From Sphaerulina vaccinii (taxonomy: Eukaryota > Ascomycota > Dothideomycetes > Mycosphaerellales > Mycosphaerellaceae): a stretch of 64,000 nt of DNA. Made by a program: the position numbers and the translations under genes. The notes below the pieces were generated by a model. That model ran no database searches and was not told the DNA's origin. It saw nothing but the letters and a program-made list of their open reading frames with translations. The DNA is taken from positions 1,488,001 through 1,552,000 of the forward strand of contig JAKUDP010000009.1 of assembly GCA_022570795.1 (NCBI GenBank), read 5' to 3'. Shown in pieces: positions 42,915 to 52,979 of the stretch. Positions within the stretch are counted from its first letter, which is position 1; each line of letters starts with the position of its first letter.

Positions 42915-43629
42915 TCATATCTGACTGCAAACCGACGGTACATCGCAGTACACCTCGAAGCCCTACACGCTGTATCAGTTTTTGCCAAGAACACATCAAG
43001 CAATTCACTTACAAGATCCTTTCCAGGTGCATGAGCACAATCACCAGAAATCGGCGCGAACCTCGCCAAAGCCTCCAACGTGGTATTTGGCGACCTGTTG
43101 AAGACAATCGGCGCATCTGGCGACACTTTCTTGAACAAGTTGACAGTCTCAGTGAACTGTACTGTGAGCTCCGAAGTGTTTGCACCTCTCTCGCCATATC
43201 CCACACCAGGCACTTCCCAATCGATTCCTTGCATTCGCTCTTCAAGTTTGTTGATGGGTGTTTCTGGACCGATGAGGACAGCTGGGCCAGTCAGAGGCAT
43301 ATCTTTCCAATCAAGACTTGAGACAGCTTACTTCTGAAATTGTAACCAGCTGCTCTAATATTGGCTCCGTCCGCTTTGAGAGCTGCTTCAACCATTGCTG
43401 GATCGTAACCTTGGGCGATCACAAGAGGGTGGTAAGGTGGAAGTCCACTACGTTATCATACGTCAGCGAGTGGTCAAAATCTTGCGCGCAGCCATTTGTC
43501 TTACGTGAAGTAGAAATCGATCTCGCCACATCCGTTCGTGCTATAGCTGGCGGGCTTTGGATCTGTAGGTGCCGCCGCGGCTAAACTCACAGAGCAGAGG
43601 CCGACGAGGATGATGTTGAGGCTAATCAT
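42915..43629 (-). CDS. Small secreted protein, unknown function
   Basis: Four exons, 43505-43629, 43332-43447, 43013-43281 and 42915-42962, with introns of 57, 50 and 50 nt, each with a CTGA-type branch; all phases close, giving 185 residues. The signal peptide is MISLNIILVGLCSVSLAAAA. The mature part has GCGEIDFYF, PLVIAQGYDPAMVEAALKAD, a long Thr/Glu-rich centre and a Cys-containing end (SGDCAHAPGKD, FEVYCDVPSVC). Four Cys follow the signal sequence, enough for two disulfides. No enzyme motif. The size, signal and novelty are compatible with a secreted effector-like or wall-associated protein, but that is inference. Confidence 0.75.
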
Positions 43630-44587
43630 ACTTGCAGTTCTGTTGTACTGTAAACCAGCACAAGAAGGATTGTGACAAGCGACAATGTGCATCTACGAGA
43701 CTCGCAACAGTCTTGTATATATCTCAGTTCTGACACGAGCGAGATCATGCCGGTTCAAGCGAGCAGCGCCAGCCATGAAGCTCAAGATCTCATGCCATAC
43801 CATGCGGTGGGAAGCCTTGCGTAGAGAGACGAATCTACAGATCCAGCCCTACGGACGTATCGAGATCATGGGATCCTAAGCTATGGAGCTGGGATGATGA
43901 CTGAACAATGCTTGATTTAGCATGTCCTACCTTGTTGCGGTGTACGACAAGGTCATCCTTGGCGACGAATCCGAGCAGAGCGGCTTCTGGAGTCGTTTAC
44001 CGCGTAGCTTGTTGCACTTTCACTTCAGCATATTGTACGTTCTCCAAAAAAAAAGGCTGATACAATGGATCCTGACTCGTCTACACCTTCAGCAGCTCAG
44101 TTGACGATGATACCGCAGAAAGATAGTAGCACGAAGAAAGGCAAGGTACACTCCCACAGAAATGGTCTTTGTCGGCCGCATTGGGCAGGTTGAGTATATC
44201 AACTTGCAGCCGCGGATCATTCCATCTCCATATCAAGGGTCATGCTCAATCGCATCATGAAACCAAGCTCACAGTGCCTCAGCATGCATGGAAGAGGAGA
44301 GACATGTCCCTCGTGAGTCGCTTCCACACTCCCAATATTCCAGCACCTCTCTGACTTGCTAATACTTCAGCTCCTCCGACCAATCGCAGCCTAAGCAGCA
44401 TAGTAACGAATCGATGAGAGATAGATTCCTTGGGTGAATATCGATCACCCGTAAACATTGCGGTATATCCTACTTTCTACTATGGCTCTTACATATCCAT
44501 ACTATACCCCAACCCTCCTTTTATTTCAAGTCCTTTCTGAACTAAAACGAGTCATTATGTAGGATCTACTATCTGCAGCTTTCAACA
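43630..44587. other. intergenic, nothing recognised
   Basis: Precedes the left tRNA-like repeat array. Short frames only. Confidence 0.45.
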
Positions 44588-45564
44588 GTCGTCCTGGCCA
44601 CCTTGGCCTGGTTGGTAAGTCGTCAGCAAAGCTGGTGCTCGACTAACATTGCTCAGTTTGTGATGACATGCAAGTGTCAGTCTATACTTGGCGTCGTCCC
44701 AATTGATCTTTACGGTCCATAAGACCCGGACGATTGTTTTGCTGTTTTGCTGTTTTCTTTGTTCTTGTATTTCTTTGTTTGGGCTTTGGATATGATCGTC
44801 AAAGGACTCATGACCATATCACAGGTGATATCCTGATTGATGCAATAGGAATGGACATTAATATACGATAGCAGCTCTTCCATCTTCGTCAATCGTCCAG
44901 CCTTCGTGGCTCAATCAGTAAGTCGTCAACTATGCTGATGCTTGAGTAACGGACAGGCAGCTGATCAAGAAGGCCGACAGACAGGCCTAATCAGACTCTG
45001 ATGTATGGATAGACCACCGAAAAGGGCGATTGTTTTTTGCCTTTCTTTTTGCACTTCTGTCTTCTACGCCTTTGCTTCTTGCAATTTTTTTGCTGAATCC
45101 TCCACAGATCGTAGTGAGCATTTATCAATGACCAGATATCTGGTCTCCTCATCAGTCGTCGTAGCCTTCGTGGCTCAATCAGTAAGTCGTCAATTCTGTC
45201 TGATGCTTGACAATCGATCGGGACAGACATCCTTCTAAGACTGACTCACACAAGTCAAAGGCTAGTCGCATATCTGTTCATGCTGCGTACTTGCGGCGAT
45301 TGTTTTGCCTCCGACCTCCCAATGCATCGTCCTGCTCTGGAATTCCGTTCTACATTTTGCTTCATTTCCTCTCCCGTCATGGAGCTATATATTGATGCTG
45401 AATTCCGTCTTCTCAACGATCGTCCAAAGATCTATGGCTGAGTTGGTAAGTCGCTGGTAATGCTGGTGCTCAGACAAACAGCAAGTTCGCAGAGACGGTA
45501 TAAGTCGCAAAGACTTAGATCCGTCCATGGATCGGGTAGCCAAGAACATCAGGGCGATTGTTTC
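44588..45564 (+). repeat. left array of tRNA-like repeats, four units
   Basis: Units start at 44588, 44892, 45155 and 45419 (spacing 304, 263, 264). Each opens with (G/A)TCGTC(C/G) behind a (T)CAACA-type leader. In units 1-3 a 4-bp hairpin follows (GGCC/GGCC or AGCC/GGCT); an A-box-like stretch (TGGCTGAGTTGGTAAG, TGGCTCAATCAGTAAG) is present in all. Then comes a CGTCA-type stem closed by TGATG or TGGTG around a 7-nt loop (8 nt in unit 3). About 135-143 bp after each start sits the box GGCGATTGTTTT (44731, 45027, 45297, 45555), whose T run could end Pol III transcription. No B box or 3' acceptor half is seen, so these are not complete tRNA genes. Confidence 0.75.
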
Positions 45565-45718
45565 GGCAGATGCTTCTTTTTTTGGTCTTCGGTTGTTTCA
45601 TTCTCTTGGCGATGAATAGGCGGATACATCTATACTTCGTTGGAATCGTCTATGAATCTATCATTGTCATCAGCTCTATCGTGTATCATCAAGCGTGATA
45701 AAAAGCCGCCTTTCAGGT

Positions 45719-46531
45719 TTAGAAAGGCACATCCATATCCTCCACACTCTCCTCTTCTTCCTTTTCTTGACTCCCCTCCATGGTGTCCCTAATGAATGCG
45801 ATCAACGGCATCAGGCTCGCTTTTTGCGTTGGTAAGAAGTGTCCGCCAGGATGATGTATAACTCTCCCCTGCCTGTCTCCATCTACACAATCGCCAACCA
45901 ACTGCATACACCTCTCTTCTGATACGACAGTATCCACACTCCCAATGAAATGCTGCATAGGAGTCGTGATTTTCGGTTCATAGAAAGCCTTATACTGCGG
46001 ATGTCGACTCGCTCCAAACCCAGAATATGAGACTGCAAATTTGAGCTGAGGGTGAAATTCTTCGCCGCCGAGGAAAGATCTTGGGAAAGGATAACTGGTG
46101 CCATTACTTGTTTGGTGTAGTTCATCGAAGGCTTTCTGTCGTCCCGGTTCTAGGAGGGCTGTGATCATGCCTGCCGCACAACCTCCTTGTGAAAAGCCAA
46201 TGACTCCGGCGAAGGGTCCTTCTTCTCGTAGCACTTTTGCGATGGAGTCGAGGCCAGCATCTAGTCCATCATACAAATAAGGCTCTGTGTCGTTCGCTCG
46301 TTTCCACCAGCCATAGGCTTCATCTCGTGGTCCGCCAGCGTCTTCGGCTATGGATCCAGGCATGTCAGCTAGGGAGAGTTTCATGGGAGCCGTGGGGTAG
46401 ACAAGCTCAATTCCCGGGAAAGCTTTCATGAGGGATTTCTTCAGAGCTTTGGTCTTGATTTCGAAGAGAGGGCCGGATTGAGTGAAGCCGTGAAGCATTA
46501 GGATGCGGATCTTCTGGGGTTGTTTGGACAT
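45719..46531 (-). CDS. FSH1-family serine hydrolase
   Basis: Alpha/beta hydrolase of the FSH (family of serine hydrolases) group, related to human OVCA2; esterase or thioesterase activity is typical. Single exon, 270 residues from the ATG at 46531; the frame is open further upstream but the family starts at RILMLHGFTQSG. The triad is visible: Ser114 in VIGFSQGGCAAGM, Asp200 in FIGSVDTVV and His231 in HHPGGHFLP. Other hallmarks are YPTAPM and YGWWKR. The C-terminus is acidic. It is divergently paired with SEC61-gamma, and both are enclosed by the inverted repeat arrays. Confidence 0.92.
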   Translation of the reverse strand: MSKQPQKIRILMLHGFTQSGPLFEIKTKALKKSLMKAFPGIELVYPTAPMKLSLADMPGSIAEDAGGPRDEAYGWWKRANDTEPYLYDGLDAGLDSIAKVLREEGPFAGVIGFSQGGCAAGMITALLEPGRQKAFDELHQTSNGTSYPFPRSFLGGEEFHPQLKFAVSYSGFGASRHPQYKAFYEPKITTPMQHFIGSVDTVVSEERCMQLVGDCVDGDRQGRVIHHPGGHFLPTQKASLMPLIAFIRDTMEGSQEKEEEESVEDMDVPF

Positions 46532-46943
46532 GATGTCGGTCTTGACGCAGTAGTTGGTGCCTTTCTTGCTAGTTACTCGGAAGGCGCTTTCTTGCAGTAA
46601 GAGTGAGTGAGTGAATATGCATGCACGTAGTGATGTCAAGTCGATGAAGTTCCTGATGTTTGTTGTGGAAGAGTAGATATCGCGGTTGGAGAAGTATGCT
46701 GTGATTAACTTCCCAAATAGGAGGACTGATATACCAGAAGAGAGAGAGAGACTGCTGTAGTGGGAGAAGAGTGAAAGAGGCTGAAAAATAGACTTCAGAC
46801 CCCTGTTCTTCTCGGCCATGTGAAGTTGAGTGGATACTGTATTCCGCAAGCTGTCCTCCGTCGTACATAGAGCTCTCCTTCAATAACATCGAACACATCT
46901 CCCTCCCACCAATTCACGAACGAATCGAACAAATACCGCCGCA
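46532..46943. promoter_or_regulatory. shared divergent promoter region
   Basis: 412 bp between the start codons of the FSH1-type gene (minus) and SEC61-gamma (plus). Both promoters must lie here or within the 5' leaders. Individual elements could not be assigned with confidence. Confidence 0.5.
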
Positions 46944-47281
46944 ATGGACCAAGCAAAGGAACTTCTCGAGATGCCACGCGAGTTCGTTAAGGACGGCCGC
47001 CAATTCCTCACGAGATGCTCCAAGCGTACGTTGTCTCTTACCCCCTTCTCCTCTGCGGTATGCTGATGTGTGTTATAGCCGACAAGCGCGAGTTCCTGCG
47101 CATCTCACAGGCAGTCGGTATGGGGTTCTTGATCATGGGAGTCATTGGGTATATCGTGAAGTTGAGTCAGTCGTGACCTTTCTCCCTTTTCCTACTGATA
47201 TGCACAGCGGAGGAGGGCAGTTGCTGACGTGTATTGGCAGTTCATATTCCCGTAAACAATATTCTGGTCGGAGGCGCATAG
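46944..47281 (+). CDS. SSS1: Sec61 translocon gamma subunit (Sss1)
   Basis: Tail-anchored subunit of the ER protein-conducting channel. Three exons, 46944-47025, 47079-47165 and 47241-47281, for 69 residues, the normal length. Amphipathic N-terminal helix (DQAKELLEMPREFVKDGRQF), the conserved KPDKREFLRI start of the anchor (spanning splice one), and the membrane helix AVGMGFLIMGVIGYIVKLIH ending in IPVNNILVGGA. The second intron uses a GTCAGT donor, weaker than the other introns in the window, but the join restores the invariant KLIHIP. Confidence 0.95.
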
Positions 47282-47705
47282 ACGAGTCGAAAGGAATAAG
47301 GAGAGGAATGGAAGAGGAGAAGATACCAAGAGCCACCGAGAAAGACGGAGATATCGAGGCCGAGGAGGACACTTTCATCAAGATGAATCAGATGAAGGGG
47401 ATACCAGCATAGCGAGGCGTTCAGGACGGAAAGATCATGGGGACAATCAACTAAAAAGTCAACAGTACGTCGAATGCGATCATGCGTGTATCTGTAGAGA
47501 GTACGGTATATGCGCTTCTGGATATTGGAATGAAGAGCTCACGAAACGGAGCTGTGAGTGTGCAAGCCAACTCCTGTGGCATGATCAATATGTCTCTAGA
47601 ATTCATGAGGTGAGCGAGTGAGATAAGCCTAAGGAGCGCTGACGCAATGCAGAAGAGGCCACTTTCGCCTTGCTTTGGCTGTATCGGATAATATTCACTA
47701 CCAAG
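47282..47705. other. intergenic, nothing recognised
   Basis: Separates SEC61-gamma from the right repeat array. A weak candidate for the distal end of the last repeat unit; no coding sense. Confidence 0.4.
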
Positions 47706-49433
47706 CATCAGCTATGCCAACGACGTACTGGTGTACCATTGCACCACGGACGACCATTGAGACCCCAAGATTTCAGAACATATATATCCCTCCATTTACA
47801 AAGCGCCGGACCCAGCGAAAGAAGACTAATAGGGATGCGGTGCGTGACAGGGTGGCAACAGCCCACGACGTACATGGCTGCCTTTCTGGCAGAAGGACCG
47901 CCTTGCGCTCAGTCGATGTTTGGAAGTACCTGCCTGTCAAGCCTGGGTTGCTTGATCTAAAACAGATTTATCTGCATTCTCAAACATCAGCTCCACCGAC
48001 GACTCATTGGTTCACCTTTAGGCCACGAACGACTGGTAGAGAAGTGGCAGTCACGACCGACATATGACCCATCATGTACGAGCAGCCAAGCGAGCAAAAT
48101 AAGACAAAAGAACAGCAGACACTACACTCAAGACCGCTCATGTCGCAAAACAATCGCCCTACACGCAACAGAACCAATACGGGTGCAACGCGAGGCCGCA
48201 AAGACCTCGAGCTATATAGGCCATCTGCCCTGCCAGACATCAGCTACACCGACGAATTATTGGTGTACCGCTAGACCGCGGACGACTGGTGAAGAGGGAC
48301 GATTCTGGATCACATATAACCCCTCATATGCAGACAGCTGTGCTATCAAAACAAGGCGACGATTTTGCCAGCATAAAGGACATCAGGTCGGCAAAAAGTC
48401 GCCCCAGTGGCTTGTTGCCACTTGGAGTTCGCTCAGACGAATATTAGGTCATGCTGGCCTTGAGCATCTTTCGAATCGATTCGTGTCCAAACATTAGCTA
48501 TGCCAACGAATTACTGGGATACCACTGCACCACGGACGACTGTTGAAGATACAGCATTACTGGCCGTATATGGATGTCAGTTGCTACTGAGATGTTCTTG
48601 AAGAACAAATAGATAGATCAAATGAGTGATACAAAAATGAGGCACGATGCAAAACAGTCGCTGTGCCCTTCTGACAGCAGAGTAGCAGAGGCATTAAGTC
48701 ACATTGACTTGAAGCAATCTGCCTGTCACTGCATACAACTCAGCATCAGCTACACCGACGACTTATGAGCTTTTCCACTAGACCACCACTGTTGAAAGCA
48801 TCATAATCATACATCGTATATCATCCTCCAAACATAACTCGCGAGTGGGAAGCAAAAGAAAGAAGTCCAATTATCAAAAAACAATCGCCAATTCCTCAAG
48901 TGGCTGTAGATAGATGAAACGTTTCCGACAGATGAGGTCAGTATAGGCCTTCAATGCCTGCTGTCTTTTCCCACAATGTACAAGCATCAGCTTTGCTGAC
49001 GACTTACTGGTTGAGCCATTGAGGCTAGGACGACGGTTGAGAAGTCAGATATTTGACTTGTATATGGATGTCCATTTCGGGAAGAGACTTGCAGCAGAAA
49101 AGGAGAAGGGAAGAAAGATGATAGAAAACTCAAATGATCGCCGCTGTAAGTAATTTGAGCCCACAATCACCGAGCACGTTACCACGGATGATTGCGGAAG
49201 GACGAGCATTGAGTGTTGTGTGTGATACTTCAGTTGCCAGATTATGGGACTTGCAAAAGAAATGGAGATGAAGAATGGACGGTCAGAAGAGTCGCCCTCG
49301 AGGGCTATAGATAACAAGTACCAAGGTCAGGACATTATCAGGACAATGTCCTAGAGGAGTCGACCTTAGCTGTTTCGATTCCAGCATTGAGTTGATCAAC
49401 GACTTTCGAGTGTACCACTGCACCACGGACGAC
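47706..49433 (-). repeat. right array of tRNA-like repeats, about eight units
   Basis: Reverse orientation relative to the left array. Units start (5' on the minus strand) at 49433, about 49207 (degenerate), 49034, 48789, 48540, 48286, 48033 and 47754, most about 250 bp apart. Most open with GTCGTCC or a one-base variant. Hairpin TGGTG-loop-CACCA in the 47754 unit replaces AGCC/GGCT of the 49034 unit. Anticodon-arm-like stems CGTTG/TGATG, CGTTG/TAATG, CGTCG/TGATG and CGTCA/TGATG all enclose 7-nt loops ending in AGC. The downstream box recurs 129-147 bp on (for example 48878-48887, 48651-48660 and 48147-48156). Confidence 0.75.
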
Positions 49434-49485
49434 TATTGAAGAGTAAAGATTTGAATCCGTACATGACCATCAACCCGATCGCCCT

Positions 49486-50534
49486 TCACAACTTCAATTT
49501 CCTGGCCTTCAAATCCTCATAATCCGGCAAAAACGCCTCAACCTCCGCTCTTATGAACTTCGCACCCTCCTTCCCAAACTCCTCCTTCCACTTCACTTCC
49601 TCAACATCCAAATCCACTTCCGCATCTCGATTACTCCTCGCCAGCTCCGGCCTCACACCCTCACTGTTCATCAGCGTCTTGAGCAAGAACTGCACATGAG
49701 GATTCATCTTCTCTTGCTCCTCTTGCGGAATCCTCTCCCACTTGAAATACGCAGCATTCTCATTTAGCCCCACTCTCCTACACACCTCCTTCACGAATCC
49801 CGGACTCGTAACATAATCTTCACTCTCAACGACAATAGATTCGATTCCGTTTGCTGCGTACCAGGAAGCTAGTTCATTCTGCCAGCGGAGATTTGATGTG
49901 ACCAAGACCTGTGCGGGCGAAGAGTGTACTTCTCCTAGTAGCATCACGAAGAAACGGTAGGCGTCTCGACAGACGTACGCTGGGTGCTTGAACGTGAAGA
50001 TTGGAATCGTTCCTGGATGTAAGAGCAGCTGATCTGGGGCGCAAGTGACGTTTTGTGGTGCCTTGGTTAAAGGAGACTTCCATTCTGACTTGGCATAGGG
50101 AGCTGCTCGATCGACATTGAGGGCAAATTGGGGATGTTCGTGCATCAGAAGGACTTTCTTCTAGATGACGTTAGTTTCTGTCATGGAGTTCATGTTCCAT
50201 CGTATTACGATACCTCTACTTGTGCTTCGTCAAGAGCTGCTTGCCACTTCTCGATGGCAATCTTCTGCTGCTCATCATGTTCCGCTCGAGACTCATGTGG
50301 TACTCCAGCTGCGATGGATTCTTCTGAAAGAAGTGGAACCTGTTGCTCTCGAGCTGGAAGGAAAGGATGCCACAAGATCTTGGCGTTCGGCTGTTTGGAG
50401 AAAAGCATCTTCTCGAGAAGATGGCATGCTGTTCTGCCTTGAGACCATAAGATGATCTGAGATGACTTCTTTATTGTGGTAGAGTCCATAGGTGGTGAGC
50501 TTTCTTGAGGTGTCGATCGGTATATGGCTTCCAT
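49486..50534 (-). CDS. Sulfotransferase-like P-loop family protein (tentative)
   Basis: Exons 50214-50534 and 49486-50160; the 53-bp intron (GTATCG ... ACTAACG ... ATCTAG) joins DEAQVE to KKVLLMHEHP, giving 331 residues. The N-terminal segment QIILWSQGRTACHLLEKML has the place and shape of the PAPS-binding loop of sulfotransferase-like proteins (strand, then a Arg/Ser/Thr-rich turn and helix), though the usual SxxRS is altered to SQGRTAC. FTFKHPAYVCRDAYRF matches the second conserved region (RHP or K-P followed by Arg). The C-terminal half is Glu/Lys-rich with KKWKEEFGKEG-like helices. No signal peptide or membrane anchor. Substrate and even activity are uncertain. Confidence 0.6.
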
Positions 50535-50853
50535 GGCTTCTTATTCTAGTAGGACGATTGCGATGTCTTGGTATTTAGTGTGACAAGGAGGATGTTGTTG
50601 TAACCTTGATGCAGGTGCAGACCCGAACTTTTGTATGTTTGCGCGGTGTTAGGACCTAAGCCAGAGGATTCGCTTCCTGCAGGATCGCAAGCCACAAAGG
50701 CGTTGTCTTGGTCAGCTTGATATTCTCAATACGGCCAATGCTCACTGTCAGACATAACTCGACCATAGAATCTGTAATGCCCGCACGCAAAGTGTTTCGT
50801 GTGCCCTTGAAGCTACATATATTCTGCCATGGCCTCTCCAAGCAATAAGAATA
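50535..50853. other. intergenic, nothing recognised
   Basis: Upstream flank of the sulfotransferase-like gene and of the tRNA gene. No feature seen. Confidence 0.4.
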
Positions 50854-51015
50854 GGGGAAGTGGTCTAGTGGTTTATGATATCACTACCTTATTAGCGGTG
50901 CTTGTACTCTCACCGGGGTTTCCCCTAGAGGTCCCCCCCGAGGTGCAATATTCCATTCGTGGGGCCCCTTGACTCCGGTCAAGTGAAGTCGCCGGTTCGA
51001 TTCCTGCCTTCTCCA
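50854..51015 (+). tRNA. tRNA gene with long insertion in the anticodon loop
   Basis: Acceptor stem GGGGAAG (50854-50860) pairs fully with CTTCTCC (51008-51014, one G-U), discriminator A at 51015. D arm GTC/GAT with A-box TGGTCTAGTGG; perfect B-box GGTTCGATTCC (50994-51004). The T stem GCCGG/CCTGC has one C-U mismatch. Anticodon stem TCACT (50881-50885) pairs perfectly with AGTGA (50982-50986), so 96 nt lie between the stem halves and about 89 nt would be intron, long for a tRNA. Position 33 would be C instead of the near-universal U, so the anticodon cannot be fixed (CTT is one reading). A Pol III terminator follows. Either an unusual intron-bearing tRNA or a tRNA interrupted by an insertion. 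Confidence 0.6.
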
Positions 51016-51024
51016 CAATTCAAT

Positions 51025-51028
51025 CTTT
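51025..51028 (+). terminator. Pol III T-run after the tRNA gene
   Basis: TTTT ten nucleotides after the discriminator base, the normal position for RNA polymerase III termination. Confidence 0.55.
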
Positions 51029-51134
51029 TGAAGGCAGTCTGCATGTTTTGTCGCTTCGTTTCTTTTAGCCTTTTGAATGTTGTCGCGGCGCCAATTGCGA
51101 CACCTTCAAGTCCTCCAGGCTAAGTAAGTCAATT

Positions 51135-52585
51135 CTACTGATCAGAATCATCAAGCAGACATTGTAAGCGATACTGGGCCGGTGGCGCCCGTGAATCATT
51201 GGACTGCTGTGGCTTCCCATCACTATCGCTGTTCATGTCTTCAATCAAAGCTTGAGCCTGTGGCTTGATAGTCCGTAACAGCCGATTTGCCTGAACGGAC
51301 GATGGTATCTCGACTTCTGGTAATGTTTGCTTTCCATCTCCACTCGCATCTTGAGGATTGTCCTCGATTGCGTTCTCAGGATCTGCATCGTCGCTTTGAA
51401 CCATGAGAAGCAAGGAGCATACGAAGAGCTCTTTAAGATAGGCGGAACTAAACCCATTCGTCCACTTGGCGACGACAACGCAGACTTCGTCCGGGAACTC
51501 GTCGTTGTTATTATTGAAGCTGTTACGCCAGTAACGACAGTAGGATAGCCGCTCATGCTCATCGGGCAGGTTGAAGTGATACTTCCGATCGAATCGACTT
51601 GGTCTCTTAGTGACAGCTGGATCAAGACGGTCAAGGTGGAGCCAATCATCAGAATCCCATCGTTCGCAGCCAAGCCATCCACTTCGTTCAAGAAGTAGCT
51701 GCGAACGCTGTCCGCTACAAGACTATCGAGGTCTTCCAGGGCGAGCAAACACGGAGCTAAGCGTCGTGCCTTCTCAAAGATCTTCTGAACAGACCATTTA
51801 GGTCCGGCACATGCGTCCAAGGACTTTACGCACAGCGTTGGGATCGATTTCTGAGCCAACGACTTGATCAATACTTTGAGGAACAGAGTCTTGCCAACCC
51901 CGGGCACACCATGGAATATGATGCCTCGCTTCCAAGTAACTTTCGACTTTTGGTATAAGCTTCGATTTGCAAAGAAGCCAAAAACATCCTGCTCCAGTTT
52001 GTTTCTGTTTTCAGGCCGAACAATGACATCTTTCCAGTCAGACTCCTGCACAGACTTCCACAACTGGCGACTTTTGGTCCATTGAGCATTGTCGAACACC
52101 CATATCTGATCATGAGTCTCGCCCGTCCAAGCGCCTACGGCAAGAAATAGCAAATCCGTATCTGGGTGGTGGAGTGGTTTCGTGGTCTCGCTCGCAGCCA
52201 AGATATAAAGAGCTTTCGTGACTCTGGCAAAGCGATCCACGTACGCCGTCTTGTACACGATGAACTCGATTTGGCGCCACGCATACTTCCAGTGTCCAAA
52301 AGTTATCACATCATCGAGTTTGCCAATTTCGCCGCTCACGGGCGACTTGGGCGTTCTGTATACTCTCGTTACGTCGCAGTCTCTACCTTGTGTGGCAATG
52401 GCGTGTCCAGCTTCGGCATATCCCAAAAGATCGCACGTCGATGGACTTGTCCGTGTAACGTGGTGGTGTGGATATGTCTCCTGCAGGAGGTTGCGAGTAA
52501 ATGAGTCTGTCTCCAGCCTGGACGAACTTGTATGCTGCCACCAAGCGGTCATGGCCTGGCTGTGGGCTGAAGATTCAAACGTCAT
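51135..52585 (-). pseudogene. BCS1-like AAA ATPase with a frameshift
   Basis: AAA+ ATPase of the BCS1-like fungal group. Intact N-terminal region (about 230 residues), Walker A GVPGVGKT after KRGIIFHG, Walker B CLLALEDLDSLV and SYFLNEVDGLAANDGILMIGST. At about 51636-51640 the frame jumps: the family normally continues GST-Asn-His-LDRLDPA, but here the bases for roughly two residues are missing, and HLDRLDPAVTKRPSRFDRKY lies in the next frame, which then runs to a proper stop at 51135 through LPDEHERLSYC and an acidic tail. The loss looks like about 7 nt and removes the sensor-1 Asn. No intron can explain it. Apart from this single lesion the gene is intact, so it may be a recent loss or a sequence error. 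Confidence 0.75.
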
Positions 52586-52979
52586 CGTGGTTCAATGCAG
52601 CCTGGTGAAAGCACCAAAAGGAATGTCGGGAGGAGTCTCCGGTCTCAAGTCTTGAAGGGCACGCGGGGTGCGGCGTAGTATGTGGGGCCCTAACAGGCAT
52701 GTGTATACATAGGATGAGTACGTACTTGGTAAGGATATTATTGGCCAGCAGATGTTGTTCCCGATCCCAGGTGAAAACTAGTGTCGAGATGTAAATGTGG
52801 GGATGTCCCAGGGCGTATGCGGTGTTGACGTTCAGTATATTATGTGCTTTTGATATAGGCAGTAGTGTATGCCACCATCCTTCCAGTCCTCTATGTATCA
52901 GGAATCTCATCGCTGGACTGTGCAGACTTCGCTACGTTAGGTCATAAAGGCGTTATTACTCGGAGAGTTTTGTTCATTT
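52586..52979. other. intergenic, nothing recognised
   Basis: Between the BCS1-like gene start and the bZIP stop. No feature seen. Confidence 0.4.

Noticed and set aside
44615..45190. GTAAGT motifs in the repeats as splice donors of a hidden gene
   Set aside because: The motif sits at the same place in each repeat as part of the conserved block, with no branch site and acceptor at a matching distance and no coding frame on either side.
44588..49433. CRISPR array or complete tRNA gene cluster
   Set aside because: Repeats are ~65 bp, diverged and 250-300 bp apart with no uniform spacers, and this is eukaryotic DNA. The units lack a B box and a 3' acceptor half, so they are not intact tRNA genes.
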